Source of the DNA: Methanothrix sp.
GTDB taxonomy: Archaea; Halobacteriota; Methanosarcinia; Methanotrichales; Methanotrichaceae
Assembly (NCBI GenBank): GCA_030611205.1
Contig: JAUWQF010000003.1
Location: 1-42,917 of the forward strand
Direction: 5' to 3'
Length of the DNA: 42,917 nucleotides
Numbering within the stretch: position 1 is the first letter of the stretch; each line of letters begins with the position of its first letter. A model generated the notes under the pieces. It saw nothing but the letters and a program-made list of their open reading frames with translations, did not search any database and was not told the DNA's origin. The position numbers were made by a program, and so were the translations under genes. Below, piece after piece: positions 15,328 to 23,918 of the stretch.

Positions 15328-16734
15328 TCACTCCAGAATGCCCTCGTCCTGCAGATACTCGACGACCTGCATGAACTGGCCTTCGCTCATCAGCAGCTTC
15401 TCTTTTATCACGTCCACGTCGAGGTCGCCACCGCTCTCCTCGATGTACGCGATGACCTCGGCCTCGAACTCTGAGGGGTCTTCCAGGGTCCAGCCCTCGG
15501 TGATCTGCTTGTCGTCCACGGGCCTCGTGACGCCGTCTACAACAGGGTGGTCGACATTGAGCAGGAACTTCTTGAGGGCGTTGATGTCGGTTGCGTCAGC
15601 TTCCGTGGCGATCTTGTTCAGCATGTCCTCGTCGATGCCTTCTTTCACCCGCTCCTTGAGGTGTTCGGGCATCCAGACGATCCGTCTCCAGCCACCGTCT
15701 GCCTGGATGAACTTGGACGAGAAGTAGTACAGGATCCCCATCCCCAGGAAACCGATGACCTGCTTGCCGCCACCTGCCTGACCTGCCATGGTGGAGAAAG
15801 GCAGACCGTTGGGCGTTGGGCTCGTGAAGTCACGGTCTACGATACCGATGCCGTCAACCTCGGGCAGGTAGAAGCCGATGGTCTCGAAACATCCACAGGA
15901 AGTATGAGGTGCCTCGAAGAACGTGTACATGGCCATCCTGTTGTACTCGCCACCGGACCTCTCCTCGACCATCTTGTTAATCGACTCATATTCGCCGGTG
16001 ATCTCGTCGATCAGGCCTTCCTTGGGTATGGGGAACTGGGGTCCTTCCGGATCCACCTTGGCTGCCGCCCTGCCGTCGAACCAGCTGATGGCACCACATA
16101 GAGACGGTCTGTCGGGGGTCACACAGCAAGCACTGGTGGGAGCGAAAGACTGACATAGAGTACATCCATAGAAGACGTCAACCTCATCGTCGTGCAGTCC
16201 CTTGGCACGCTCATCTCTGGTATTGTATATGACGTGAGCCTGCTCCAGACCTTCCGTTACGGCCTCCTGTGTGGTGAGTACCGTAACTTCCATCTTCTCG
16301 ATGAAGGGCAGCTCTGCCTTGAAGAGCTTCATTACACCCGTCATGATATTCTCGAACGAGGTTGCACCCGCCTTCTTGAGATCTTTGCTCGCCCTCATCC
16401 AGATGGTGTCCCTCTGGTTCAGGTGCATCAGGCCATGGACATAGGAGAGCAGCTCATGATCTCGCCTCTCGATGATGGCCTCCAGATCCGTCTCGATCAG
16501 CTCACCGGCCACCTTGTAGATAAGGCCGAATGGTATGGTAGATCCTTCTTCGATCTCGCTGAGATCCGGTCCCTTGACGGTGACCTTGCCATCATCCACC
16601 TCGTCCATCTCTGCCGATACCACAAGCTCAAACCCGTTCGCTTTGGGACCGCCCATCTCTACCCAGATCTCTTCTTTCCTGACGCGCTCCCCCTCATACA
16701 TAGGGGACATGTCCAGTACAATTTCTTCTGCCAT
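15328..16734 (-). CDS. cdhC: CODH/ACS acetyl-CoA synthase subunit (beta)
   Basis: CdhC holds the Ni-Ni-[4Fe-4S] A-cluster that makes or cleaves acetyl-CoA. Ligand Cys segments are visible: CTLCQSFAPTSACCVTPDRPSLCGAISWFDGRAA and PHTSCGCFE. ATG 16734 (MAEEIVLDMSPM) is preferred over 16740, because GGAG is only 2 nt from the first ATG but 8 nt from the second. The product is about 468 residues. The C-terminus (~400-468) is an acidic helical segment ending LMSEGQFMQVVEYLQDEGILE. It does not show the Gly-rich tail seen in the two mini-proteins that follow. Confidence 0.96.
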   Translation of the reverse strand: MAEEIVLDMSPMYEGERVRKEEIWVEMGGPKANGFELVVSAEMDEVDDGKVTVKGPDLSEIEEGSTIPFGLIYKVAGELIETDLEAIIERRDHELLSYVHGLMHLNQRDTIWMRASKDLKKAGATSFENIMTGVMKLFKAELPFIEKMEVTVLTTQEAVTEGLEQAHVIYNTRDERAKGLHDDEVDVFYGCTLCQSFAPTSACCVTPDRPSLCGAISWFDGRAAAKVDPEGPQFPIPKEGLIDEITGEYESINKMVEERSGGEYNRMAMYTFFEAPHTSCGCFETIGFYLPEVDGIGIVDRDFTSPTPNGLPFSTMAGQAGGGKQVIGFLGMGILYYFSSKFIQADGGWRRIVWMPEHLKERVKEGIDEDMLNKIATEADATDINALKKFLLNVDHPVVDGVTRPVDDKQITEGWTLEDPSEFEAEVIAYIEESGGDLDVDVIKEKLLMSEGQFMQVVEYLQDEGILE

Positions 16735-16770
16735 TTTCATATCTCCGTTTTTAAAAATAATTGAAAAAGT

Positions 16771-17322
16771 CTACTTCTTCAGTACCGCGATTACCTCATC
16801 GATCGCCGCATGGTAATCATCTGGCTTGAACGCCAGGTTACCAAAGCTCATCTCCGCACTTACATGGTAGTACCTGTCTATGGAGATCCGCCTGATATCC
16901 CTCTTAAAGTTCTTCAGCGCAGAGAACGTCGCGCTGGCAAACTTGTAGAAGATACCCATGAGGATGAACGTATCATACTGCCCTTTGCCATCCAGTCCCA
17001 TCCAGTCATCAAACCTGAGGTAGTTGGCCAGAGGATTGAAACCGATCTGGTAGACGTTCTCCGTGTAGCCTCTATCGATGAACCCCTTTATGGAATGGGC
17101 CGTAGCGGCTATTGTGATTCCGGTCTTCCCGATCTCGATCGCCTTGTCGAACATCACCGGGTCGTCGAAGAGTTCCGCACCCACAACAAGCAGTGGTCGT
17201 TTCGATTTCTTGATTATGGACCCTATCACCTTTGTATTATAGGTCTTGGCCATCTCCGGCCCGTGAAACTCGGCCATATCAAAGGGTACCGGGTTTTTGG
17301 TTGTGTCAACCGCCATCTCCAT
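16771..17322 (-). CDS. cdhB: CODH epsilon subunit
   Basis: This protein of about 183 residues is the epsilon subunit that accompanies CdhA in the archaeal alpha2-epsilon2 CO dehydrogenase. It has a Rossmann-like (DHS-type) fold: KRPLLVVGAELFD, TAHSIKGFIDRGY and the C-terminal IDRYYHVSAEMSFGNL. The start is ATG 17322, overlapping the cdhA stop (TGATG) with AGGAAG 7 nt upstream; ATG 17316 is also possible. It is followed by cdhC after 36 bp. Confidence 0.95.
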   Translation of the reverse strand: MEMAVDTTKNPVPFDMAEFHGPEMAKTYNTKVIGSIIKKSKRPLLVVGAELFDDPVMFDKAIEIGKTGITIAATAHSIKGFIDRGYTENVYQIGFNPLANYLRFDDWMGLDGKGQYDTFILMGIFYKFASATFSALKNFKRDIRRISIDRYYHVSAEMSFGNLAFKPDDYHAAIDEVIAVLKK

Positions 17323-19739
17323 CACTTCCTCACTCGTATCTTTCTCTCAATGTTCGTGGGATCGAAGGCGACTTCGGCCGGCCTGATCGGACCCTCGAGA
17401 ATCTTCTTTCTCTTCCAGTCGATCTTCCAGCCGTACTTCTCCTCGAGCTCCTTCATCATCTTCTCTTTATACACGAGCGGGAGATCTCCAGCGCTCCTGA
17501 CATAGATGGGCCAGTCAGGGGGCATCTGGCCGAAGTACTTCATGTTGATGTCGCAGTAATGGGTCAGCTTGATCATCCTGCCCGAGCTGTTGTCGCTCGG
17601 CCTGATGCAGAGCTTAGCCAGCATCAACATGGCCTCTTCCTTCGTCTCCGCCACATAGAGGAGGTGTTCAGGCGCAGGCTCGCAGTATACCTTGGACCCG
17701 TCTCTGGCATCGATGAGCTCCCAGTCCTCCTTGACATCGGTCCTGCCCAGGTACGCCCTTCTGTACATCACGCCGTGGGGCTCTACCACGACAGGAACGC
17801 CCAGCCGGTTGAAGCCTGTGGCGATCGATGCAGCCTTCTGGGACATGGCACCCCATGCAATTCCGCAGACACCGACCTTATTCAGGACGTAATCCGCTAT
17901 GTCGTCGTAGTTGGCACGCTCGTTTCTGCCCGCATAGATGGTGGCGACCTTTATCCCTGCACCGTGAGCGTGTGCATTGGACACGCACGAGCCGATGTTA
18001 CAGACGTTCCCGCCATCGAAGGCTCCCGGGAACTCCTCCCATATCGTTCTGCCTTCTTCATCCGTATAAAGGGACATATCCATGGCCATGCAGCCGGTGG
18101 TCACCACGATGTAACCACGCCTTGCAAACTCCCTGGCGATGTCGTAGCACTCTTTTGTGCCGTTGGGGTAGTTTGCACAGCCGACGAGGGCGATGATCCC
18201 TGGAATAGTGCCCAGACAGAGCGGAGCACCCACGATCCTTATTTCTGTGTCTAGGACGGGACCTCTGCCTGCCCGCATCTTGAACTTCTGGTTCTTGATG
18301 TACTCCTGGTTGGCGTAGGCATAACACTTCAGTATGGGTATGTCCTGCGGACAGACCTGCTCGCATCGCCTGCATCCCACACATATCTCATACGTAGACG
18401 AGAACGGCTCAAGGTTGCCCTCTGCAGCCTCCTCCATCGCTCTAGCGATCCTTATGTGCGGTGGACAGACGAAGGCGCATGTATTGCACTGGGTACAGGA
18501 CTCGACATGCTTCTTGAACTCCTCCTCGGTGAGGAAGATATTCGCCTGTGCCTCGGTACGCTTTGGCTTGACGGCTATGGCGGTTCTGATGCCAACCTCG
18601 CCGGCCTTGATCGGATCCAGAACTATGACGCCAGGCACCCTGTAGTTGACAAGATCATCCACGATCTCGTCCGCGGGATCGTTTGTTCTGTCCACCAAGC
18701 CGAGAAGGATCTTCTCGTTCGAGGCGATCACAGGGACCTTTATTGCAGAGCATTCCTCGAGGACATCGCAGTATACGCACTGCTCATCCACCATGACGCA
18801 GTCCATGACTCCTGCCCTGACCATCTTGCGCCACCATCCCATGGCGCCAGCCACCTTGGACTTCGTGCCTATGTTCTTCTTGATCGTTGGATGACCCAGC
18901 CCCTCTCCGATCCGGGTGTTATCGATGGCGGTACAGCATACACCACCTATGTCTACCTGGTCCCAGAGGTTGTTATCCTCAGCGTAAAATATCGACTCTG
19001 CGGCACCGGCCACGTTGTGGCCATATGTAATAAAGATGGCCTTGCTCTGGTCCAGGGTACCCATGCCGATCTCCACCAGAGGCGCATCCGGGTCGCCACG
19101 TGGCATGTCATAGGCGATGATCTGGATCATGTCGGATACTTCTTTGCCAAGGGAGTCCAGCATTCCTGCATGGAGCGCCTTGGAGTCGAAGTCCTTGTAG
19201 CTGGCCTCCTGCCCGGTATGGCAGCATGCCAGAAGCTGAGCCACCTCCTCCTCTATGTAGCTCAGTACAGGCCCGAAGTCCTTTATGGTCTTGGGCTTGA
19301 TACCGCATATGGTCCGCGTCAGGGGTGCGTCCACCAGGATCTGGGGTCCCATATCGAAGGGCATGTCCCCGTACTTCTCCAGAACCCAGTGGTACAGGTG
19401 CCTGCCGTGCGCACAGTGAGCGCAGCAGCCTATCAGGACTGCCAGCAACACAATCTTTCCCTGATGAGCCTCCTGAGTGATGCCGCATGCACCGCGCTTA
19501 TTGCCTGTCAGGTCGCACGGTCCATAGGTACAGAGTGTGCATCTGTCACAGATGGGGTTGTAGTATATCCGGTATCTATCGGTCAGCTTAAAATCCCAGT
19601 CCCGGAGCGTTGCGATGCTAGGATTTGGGAATGGCCCCATCGGCTGATCCCATTCATCCTCTTCCTTAACGACAGCTCCTATGTTGATCTGGACGTTCTT
19701 CATGTCCTCAACAGTAAAGCTGCCCTCCACTTTGCCCAT
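17322..19739 (-). CDS. cdhA: CO dehydrogenase catalytic subunit (alpha)
   Basis: This 805-residue subunit oxidises CO or reduces CO2 at a Ni-Fe-S C-cluster. The N-terminal Cys cluster (CDRCTLCTYGPCDLTGNKRGACG, then GCCAHCAHGRH) provides the D and B clusters. Two extra ferredoxin motifs typical of archaeal CdhA follow (CTQCNTCAFVCPP and CVGCRRCEQVCPQ, residues ~412-470). C-cluster regions such as GGVCCTAIDNTRIGEG and DGGNVCNIGSCVSNAHAHG are intact. Full length. ATG 19739 has GGAGG about 11 nt upstream. It is the first gene of the operon, with a ~90-nt leader. Confidence 0.97.
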   Translation of the reverse strand: MGKVEGSFTVEDMKNVQINIGAVVKEEDEWDQPMGPFPNPSIATLRDWDFKLTDRYRIYYNPICDRCTLCTYGPCDLTGNKRGACGITQEAHQGKIVLLAVLIGCCAHCAHGRHLYHWVLEKYGDMPFDMGPQILVDAPLTRTICGIKPKTIKDFGPVLSYIEEEVAQLLACCHTGQEASYKDFDSKALHAGMLDSLGKEVSDMIQIIAYDMPRGDPDAPLVEIGMGTLDQSKAIFITYGHNVAGAAESIFYAEDNNLWDQVDIGGVCCTAIDNTRIGEGLGHPTIKKNIGTKSKVAGAMGWWRKMVRAGVMDCVMVDEQCVYCDVLEECSAIKVPVIASNEKILLGLVDRTNDPADEIVDDLVNYRVPGVIVLDPIKAGEVGIRTAIAVKPKRTEAQANIFLTEEEFKKHVESCTQCNTCAFVCPPHIRIARAMEEAAEGNLEPFSSTYEICVGCRRCEQVCPQDIPILKCYAYANQEYIKNQKFKMRAGRGPVLDTEIRIVGAPLCLGTIPGIIALVGCANYPNGTKECYDIAREFARRGYIVVTTGCMAMDMSLYTDEEGRTIWEEFPGAFDGGNVCNIGSCVSNAHAHGAGIKVATIYAGRNERANYDDIADYVLNKVGVCGIAWGAMSQKAASIATGFNRLGVPVVVEPHGVMYRRAYLGRTDVKEDWELIDARDGSKVYCEPAPEHLLYVAETKEEAMLMLAKLCIRPSDNSSGRMIKLTHYCDINMKYFGQMPPDWPIYVRSAGDLPLVYKEKMMKELEEKYGWKIDWKRKKILEGPIRPAEVAFDPTNIERKIRVRK

Positions 19740-19875
19740 GTAGCTCTTGACCTCCTTTTCATCTGAGTATGGTGGTCTAAGTTGTCATCGGGATACATAA
19801 AACCCTTTCGGTTTTCATCCAGAAATCTAACACACGGCTTTTTTTTAAAAAATTATATATAATGTACAACATTGT
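19740..19875 (-). promoter_or_regulatory. cdh operon promoter, palindrome and leader hairpin
   Basis: An AT-rich TATATATAA-type box lies at ~19853-19862. On the minus strand it predicts a start about 85-95 nt before the cdhA ATG, giving an untranslated leader. The box overlaps a palindrome-like site, TATATAATGTACAACATTGT (19856-19875), of the same type as in the 25.9-kb and 7.2-kb elements. In the leader, AAAACC-GAAAG-GGTTTT forms a small hairpin (19800-19820). The region 19876-20118 up to cobD is very A/T-rich with no gene seen; it must also hold the cobD promoter. Confidence 0.55.
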
Positions 19876-20118
19876 CCCCTCGTCTGCATATTTAACGCAC
19901 CTGAAACGAGCTTGACATACGATGTATTAAAAAAAGAAGGAATTGTATATCGGTCGAATCAAAAATCATTACAGTATGTTTATATTTTTTAACTTCTGAA
20001 ACTGTGTTCAATTTATTGCATTTAATTTAAAATGTTAAAAAAAACTCTTCCATTATTATTCGAGAATATGATATTCCGCCAGGTTAAAATGGGAAAAGGC
20101 TGCAGGTGGGGTGAGACC

Positions 20119-21219
20119 ATGATACATCTCATCCGTGAGGGCTTCGCCACCGCGAAGACATGTCGCCACGGGGGTAGGATCAGGAAGATCGCTTCTCGCC
20201 TGGGCGCCGATGATGAGCTGCTGGACTTCAGTGCCAACATAAACCCGCTGGGTGCGCCGCCACTGGATGATGTGATCCGGCGGGAGATGAAGTGGATATC
20301 CCATTATCCCGATAATGAGTATAATGAGTTCAAGCAGGCAGCATCTGCATTTGTGGGCGTGAATCCCGAAAACATAGTGCCGGGCAACGGCTCGTCCGAG
20401 CTCATCAGGCTGTTTGCGGAGATGATAATAGAGGAGGGCGATACGGTTGTGATCCCGGCCCCCACCTTCGGGGAGTATGAGGCACAGTCCAGGCTATTCG
20501 GCGCAGATATAGCGTACATCGATCAGCTCGACAAAAGTCTGGTTATAGATAATTCGCTTCTAAAAGATGCCAAGGCTCTCTTCATATGCAACCCCAATAA
20601 CCCCACAGGAACGTTACTTCCCCGCCAAGAGATTGTGGACCTGGCCCGGAGGTGTGAGCACCATCAAACATTTTTGCTGGTGGACGAGGCCTTCATAGAG
20701 CTTTCCGATCCGGATCAGAGCGTGGCCACGATGGCACCCGGTATGGAGTATCTTTTTGTGATGAGGTCGCTGACCAAGTCCTTCGGGGTTCCCGGGATCC
20801 GGCTCGGGTTCGGCGTGGCGAACCGGACGCTGGCAGAGGTGATGGACAAAACGCGGATACCATGGAGCATAGGCACGATCGGAGCTGCAGCAGGGGCTCA
20901 TCTCCTCGGTGAGACCGAGCATATCGAGAAGAGCAGGAGGTACATAAAAGTTGAGCTGCGGTGGTTGAAAGACGAACTTGAACAGCTTGGCCTGGAGCCG
21001 GTCAAAAGCAGCGTCAACTTCATCCTTGTGAAGATCGAGGCGACCGGTTTTAGCTCCGAAGAACTCACAGAACGTATGCTCAAAGAGGGGATCCTCGTCA
21101 GGGATTGCAGCTCTTTTGTGGGTATGGGGACCGGCTACATCAGGGTGGCTGTCAGGAAGAGAGAGGAGAATGAGCGGCTGGTTTCGGCCATGAGAAGGGT
21201 CCTGGGATGCGCAGACTGA
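20119..21219 (+). CDS. cobD: L-threonine-O-3-phosphate decarboxylase (CobD)
   Basis: This PLP enzyme of the HisC family makes (R)-1-aminopropan-2-ol phosphate for the cobamide lower-loop linker. Markers are HGGRIRKIASRLG and LLDFSANINPLG at the N-terminus, CNPNNPTGTLL, LVDEAFIEL, and the PLP-lysine region MRSLTKSFGVPGIRLGFG. NINPLG and the N-terminal HGG favour CobD over HisC. I chose ATG 20119 (MIHLIREGF) with GGTGGGGTGAG upstream; the track's 20032 start adds 29 atypical residues. About 366 residues. In some Methanosarcina the enzyme has a fused C-terminal Cys-rich domain; here that part is a separate overlapping gene. Confidence 0.9.
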   Translation: MIHLIREGFATAKTCRHGGRIRKIASRLGADDELLDFSANINPLGAPPLDDVIRREMKWISHYPDNEYNEFKQAASAFVGVNPENIVPGNGSSELIRLFAEMIIEEGDTVVIPAPTFGEYEAQSRLFGADIAYIDQLDKSLVIDNSLLKDAKALFICNPNNPTGTLLPRQEIVDLARRCEHHQTFLLVDEAFIELSDPDQSVATMAPGMEYLFVMRSLTKSFGVPGIRLGFGVANRTLAEVMDKTRIPWSIGTIGAAAGAHLLGETEHIEKSRRYIKVELRWLKDELEQLGLEPVKSSVNFILVKIEATGFSSEELTERMLKEGILVRDCSSFVGMGTGYIRVAVRKREENERLVSAMRRVLGCAD

Positions 21220-21467
21220 ATTGTGAGCGTTATCCATGCCATTTTCCCGATCAGGACGGTACCTTCTATCAGGACTGCACCTTCTGTTTCTGTCCGTTCT
21301 ATCCATGTTTCGAGCAGCGGACCGGTGGGCGTTTTGAGGACGGGACGTGGTCCTGTGAGCGCTGTACGGTGATCCACCGTGAGGACGTGGCTGAGATGGT
21401 TATGGATTCTCTCATGCAGGGCGAAGCTCTCGATGATATCTGGAAGAAGGTTGCGAAGCTTCTATGA
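21207..21467 (+). CDS. Small Cys-rich protein, detached partner domain of CobD
   Basis: This 86-residue protein has eight Cys: C6, C11, C24, C27, C29, C34, C50 and C53 (DCTFCFCPFYPC, then SCERCTVIH). It must bind a metal or FeS cluster. It matches the Cys-rich domain that some Methanosarcina CobD proteins carry at their C-terminus, where a bifunctional threonine kinase/decarboxylase has been reported for M. mazei. It overlaps the end of cobD by 13 bp and the start of cbiB by 4 bp, so the three are coupled. By inference it works with CobD, possibly in supplying threonine phosphate. Confidence 0.82.
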   Translation: MRRLNCERYPCHFPDQDGTFYQDCTFCFCPFYPCFEQRTGGRFEDGTWSCERCTVIHREDVAEMVMDSLMQGEALDDIWKKVAKLL

Positions 21468-22378
21468 TTCTGGAGGTACTTCTGCTGGCAGTTGCACTGG
21501 ACATACTGCTGGGAGAGCCACCTGCCAGGATCCATCCTGTCGTACTGATAGGATTGATGATATCCGCACTCCAGAGGCGTGCACAACCCACCCGGGCTTA
21601 CGGGCTTGCAATCGCCCTTATCGTAGTCTTCTGCACGGTGGCGACCGGGCATCTGCTGCTGAAGGCGGCCAGCTACGTAGATATCTTCGGCCTGAGCCTT
21701 GGTATCGTCTTATCAGCCTATCTCCTCAAGTCAACCATCGCCATCAGGAGCCTTCTTGTAACCACCGCCAGGATCGGGCATATGGTCGAGAGCGATCTCG
21801 CCGAGGCGAGAAAGATGCTGCCGGCACTGGTCAGCCGTGATGCAGAAGATCTCTCCAGAGCACAGGCCAGTTCTGCGGTGATAGAATCGCTCTCGGAGAA
21901 CTATGTGGACGCTATACTCTCGCCAATCTTTTATTTCTCCCTCTTCTCGGTTGTAGGGCTGGGTGTTGAGGCCGCTCTGGCCTACAAGGCCGTGAACACG
22001 CTGGATAGTATGCTCGGTTATAAAACAGAGAATCTGATCAAACTTGGGTACGTCTCAGCCAAGGTGGATGATCTGGCCAACTGGATCCCGGCCAGGCTGA
22101 GCGTCATGATAATGGCCGTTGCAGTTCCCTGGCGGGCCCTGCCCACCATAAAGACTGCGCTGCGATATCATCGTGCGCCTGCCAGCCCCAACTCCGGATG
22201 GCCAATGGCAGGAGTGGCTGGCGCCCTGGGTATCAGGCTGGAGAAGTCGGGAAGCTACACGATCTTGTGTGACGGAAGAGAGCCAACCACCGCAGATATA
22301 CCCAGAGCGCTGAGATTTATCGGCGCAGCAATTGTACTGACGCTTGTTCTCGCGACCTTACTACCGATGGCTCTATAA
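21464..22378 (+). CDS. cbiB: Adenosylcobinamide-phosphate synthase (CbiB)
   Basis: CbiB is an integral membrane enzyme that amidates adenosylcobyric acid with aminopropanol phosphate, the product of CobD. The 304-residue protein begins LDILLGEPPARIHPVVLIG. It contains SRDAEDLSRAQASSAVIESLSENYVDAILSPIFYF, VNTLDSMLGYKTE and SPNSGWPMAGVAGALGIRLEKSGSY, all characteristic. ATG 21464 overlaps the stop of the Cys-rich gene. Bacterial nomenclature calls this CobD or CbiB; I use cbiB to avoid confusion with the decarboxylase. Confidence 0.95.
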   Translation: MILEVLLLAVALDILLGEPPARIHPVVLIGLMISALQRRAQPTRAYGLAIALIVVFCTVATGHLLLKAASYVDIFGLSLGIVLSAYLLKSTIAIRSLLVTTARIGHMVESDLAEARKMLPALVSRDAEDLSRAQASSAVIESLSENYVDAILSPIFYFSLFSVVGLGVEAALAYKAVNTLDSMLGYKTENLIKLGYVSAKVDDLANWIPARLSVMIMAVAVPWRALPTIKTALRYHRAPASPNSGWPMAGVAGALGIRLEKSGSYTILCDGREPTTADIPRALRFIGAAIVLTLVLATLLPMAL

Positions 22379-22479
22379 ATGGCCTGGCCATCCTCAATCG
22401 GTATAACCGCAGATGCTTCTTCATTAAACAGGACGTATAAATCATGATGCATACCGGCGAAAGAATAAAAGGTGGGGAC

Positions 22480-23334
22480 ATGCCCGATGACCTGATCGCA
22501 AAGGTCGACGGGCTGATGGACCAGTTCATGGACGTGGTCGAAGATATAGTTGAGGATCGCAAGCTTCTGAGGGGGGTTGCGAGGAGCCAGAACCCCAGCA
22601 GCATAGTGGTGGTTCTGGAAAAGAAGAACCTATACGTATTGGCTCAGCATCATGCTGGAAGCCTCAGCACCATGTACACCTATCATCCTGACAGGCATAT
22701 CTCACCAGAGAAGGCAATGAGCAGCGCCAGGTGGGAGTTCAAGTTCGAGGACCCCCTCATGCTGGTATTCCCCAATAATGTGCTGGATCAGACCGAGAAG
22801 GATCGGTACGATGCCTTGAGGGTAATCGCCATATCTCACGTAGAGTCCGAGATTCAGAGGGCCCTGAGCCTGATGAGCCTGATGCAGATCAGGCCGCTCT
22901 TCGGTCACGCCTCCTACATAGTGGACGACCGATTGGCCTGCGTCCTGGTGCCCGCCACAGAGGGATCCTCCCAGGTCTACGACGACGCCATCAAGCCAGT
23001 CCTGGAGAGCGGGGGCCTCACGGTTCATCGGGCCCAGGTCTTCGGACATGACGAGAAGAAGCTCAGAGAGGTGTGGCTAAATATCTGCCGGGCCAGGATA
23101 GTGGTGGCGGACCTGACCGGTGCAGATCCTCTGGTGATGTACGAGCTGGGCATCGCCCACACTGTGGGCAAGGAGGCTCTAGTGCTCTACAAGCGCGGCG
23201 AGCGACCCGAGTTTCCCATCGCACTGATCAGAGCAGGTTTCATAGAGTACGACGAAGGTGAGGAAGGTATGAAGACGCTAAGGGCAGATATGAGCGGCAT
23301 CCTCAATGAGATCTTCAAGTTGCTGGATAGTTAG
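22480..23334 (+). CDS. Protein with C-terminal TIR/nucleoside-deoxyribosyltransferase-like domain
   Basis: This protein has about 284 residues. The C-terminal ~140 residues show a flavodoxin-like nucleotide-processing fold: CVLVPATEGSSQVYDDAIKPVLESGG, then ARIVVADLTGADPLVMYELGIAHTVGKEALVLYK. The MYELGIAH Glu sits where the catalytic Glu of deoxyribosyltransferases and TIR-like NAD-hydrolases lies. The N-terminal half (helical start, then VVVLEKKNLYVLAQHH) is unknown. I chose ATG 22480 because GGTGGGG precedes it and a TATA-like sequence at ~22434 makes the track's 22444 start unlikely. Function is unknown; nucleotide sensing or NAD/nucleoside cleavage is possible. Confidence 0.7.
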   Translation: MPDDLIAKVDGLMDQFMDVVEDIVEDRKLLRGVARSQNPSSIVVVLEKKNLYVLAQHHAGSLSTMYTYHPDRHISPEKAMSSARWEFKFEDPLMLVFPNNVLDQTEKDRYDALRVIAISHVESEIQRALSLMSLMQIRPLFGHASYIVDDRLACVLVPATEGSSQVYDDAIKPVLESGGLTVHRAQVFGHDEKKLREVWLNICRARIVVADLTGADPLVMYELGIAHTVGKEALVLYKRGERPEFPIALIRAGFIEYDEGEEGMKTLRADMSGILNEIFKLLDS

Positions 23335-23437
23335 GTTACTGAGCTCAAGTCCGGAGCGGATCTCGATTGATCCGTCGAGAGGGGTAGACGTTGCGAAAAT
23401 GGAGCATGGCCTGGGGGTATGGCACCTAATAATTCAA

Positions 23438-23761
23438 CTAGAGTTCATCGCAACGGCCACACCCTTCACATCCGAGGGTCCCGCAGACCTCTGGTTGAGG
23501 GGTGTGAACTATGAACCCTCTGCTTCTCTCATCGTCTATATAATCCACCAGGGCAAACCGCATCTCCTCAGCCTCTATGGGATTTATGTGGATGCTGATC
23601 CCATTGCTCTCAAGTATCACGTCTCTCTTATCTGTCACACCGAGGCCCAGACTGTAGGATGGCACAGGATTCACACTGTTGGTTATGTAGAGCCTGATCA
23701 CTTTGCCTTCAACCAGGTGTGCCTTCAGCTTCTCCGCAGCGGCATCGGTAATGTCTATCAT
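23438..23761 (-). CDS. HesB/IscA-like small protein with C-terminal Cys cluster
   Basis: This protein of about 107 residues resembles A-type FeS carrier (HesB-like) proteins: IDITDAAAEKLKAHL at the start, a beta-rich middle (VIRLYITNSVNPVPSYSLGLGVTDKRDVILESNGISIHI), and a C-terminus with CGTLGCEGCGRC. The four Cys are more than the usual two or three, suggesting a tighter cluster site. I chose ATG 23761, because the TATA-like TTAAATATA is centred ~27 bp upstream, predicting a near-leaderless transcript; the track's TTG 23770 is less likely. It lies downstream of the homocysteine pair and convergent with the TIR-like gene. An FeS assembly or delivery role is inferred. Confidence 0.65.
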   Translation of the reverse strand: MIDITDAAAEKLKAHLVEGKVIRLYITNSVNPVPSYSLGLGVTDKRDVILESNGISIHINPIEAEEMRFALVDYIDDERSRGFIVHTPQPEVCGTLGCEGCGRCDEL

Positions 23762-23814
23762 CCAGGTCAAGTTCTCAACTAACTATATTTAAGCACTTCC
23801 AGTAGTACCAGACG

Positions 23815-23878
23815 AAAAAAAAATCCGACACAGATAACCTCTGAGAGAGCTGGACGAGGACCTGTGCAAGGTCCTGGG
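23815..23878 (-). terminator. Probable terminator after the homocysteine operon
   Basis: AGGACCT-GTGCA-AGGTCCT is a perfect 7-bp hairpin (about 23858-23876). On the minus strand, about 35 nt further on, comes a run of nine T (A run 23815-23823 on plus). The spacer 23771-23918 contains no gene. The T run is the stronger termination signal; the hairpin-to-T distance is long for an intrinsic terminator. Confidence 0.45.
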
Positions 23879-23918
23879 CCTCCTCTGCCCTTCAGGTTGA
23901 GGATAAGCCGGAGAAGGG

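Noticed and set aside
18456-19766. 436-residue plus-strand ORF
   Set aside because: Antisense shadow of cdhA, whose reading is unambiguous.
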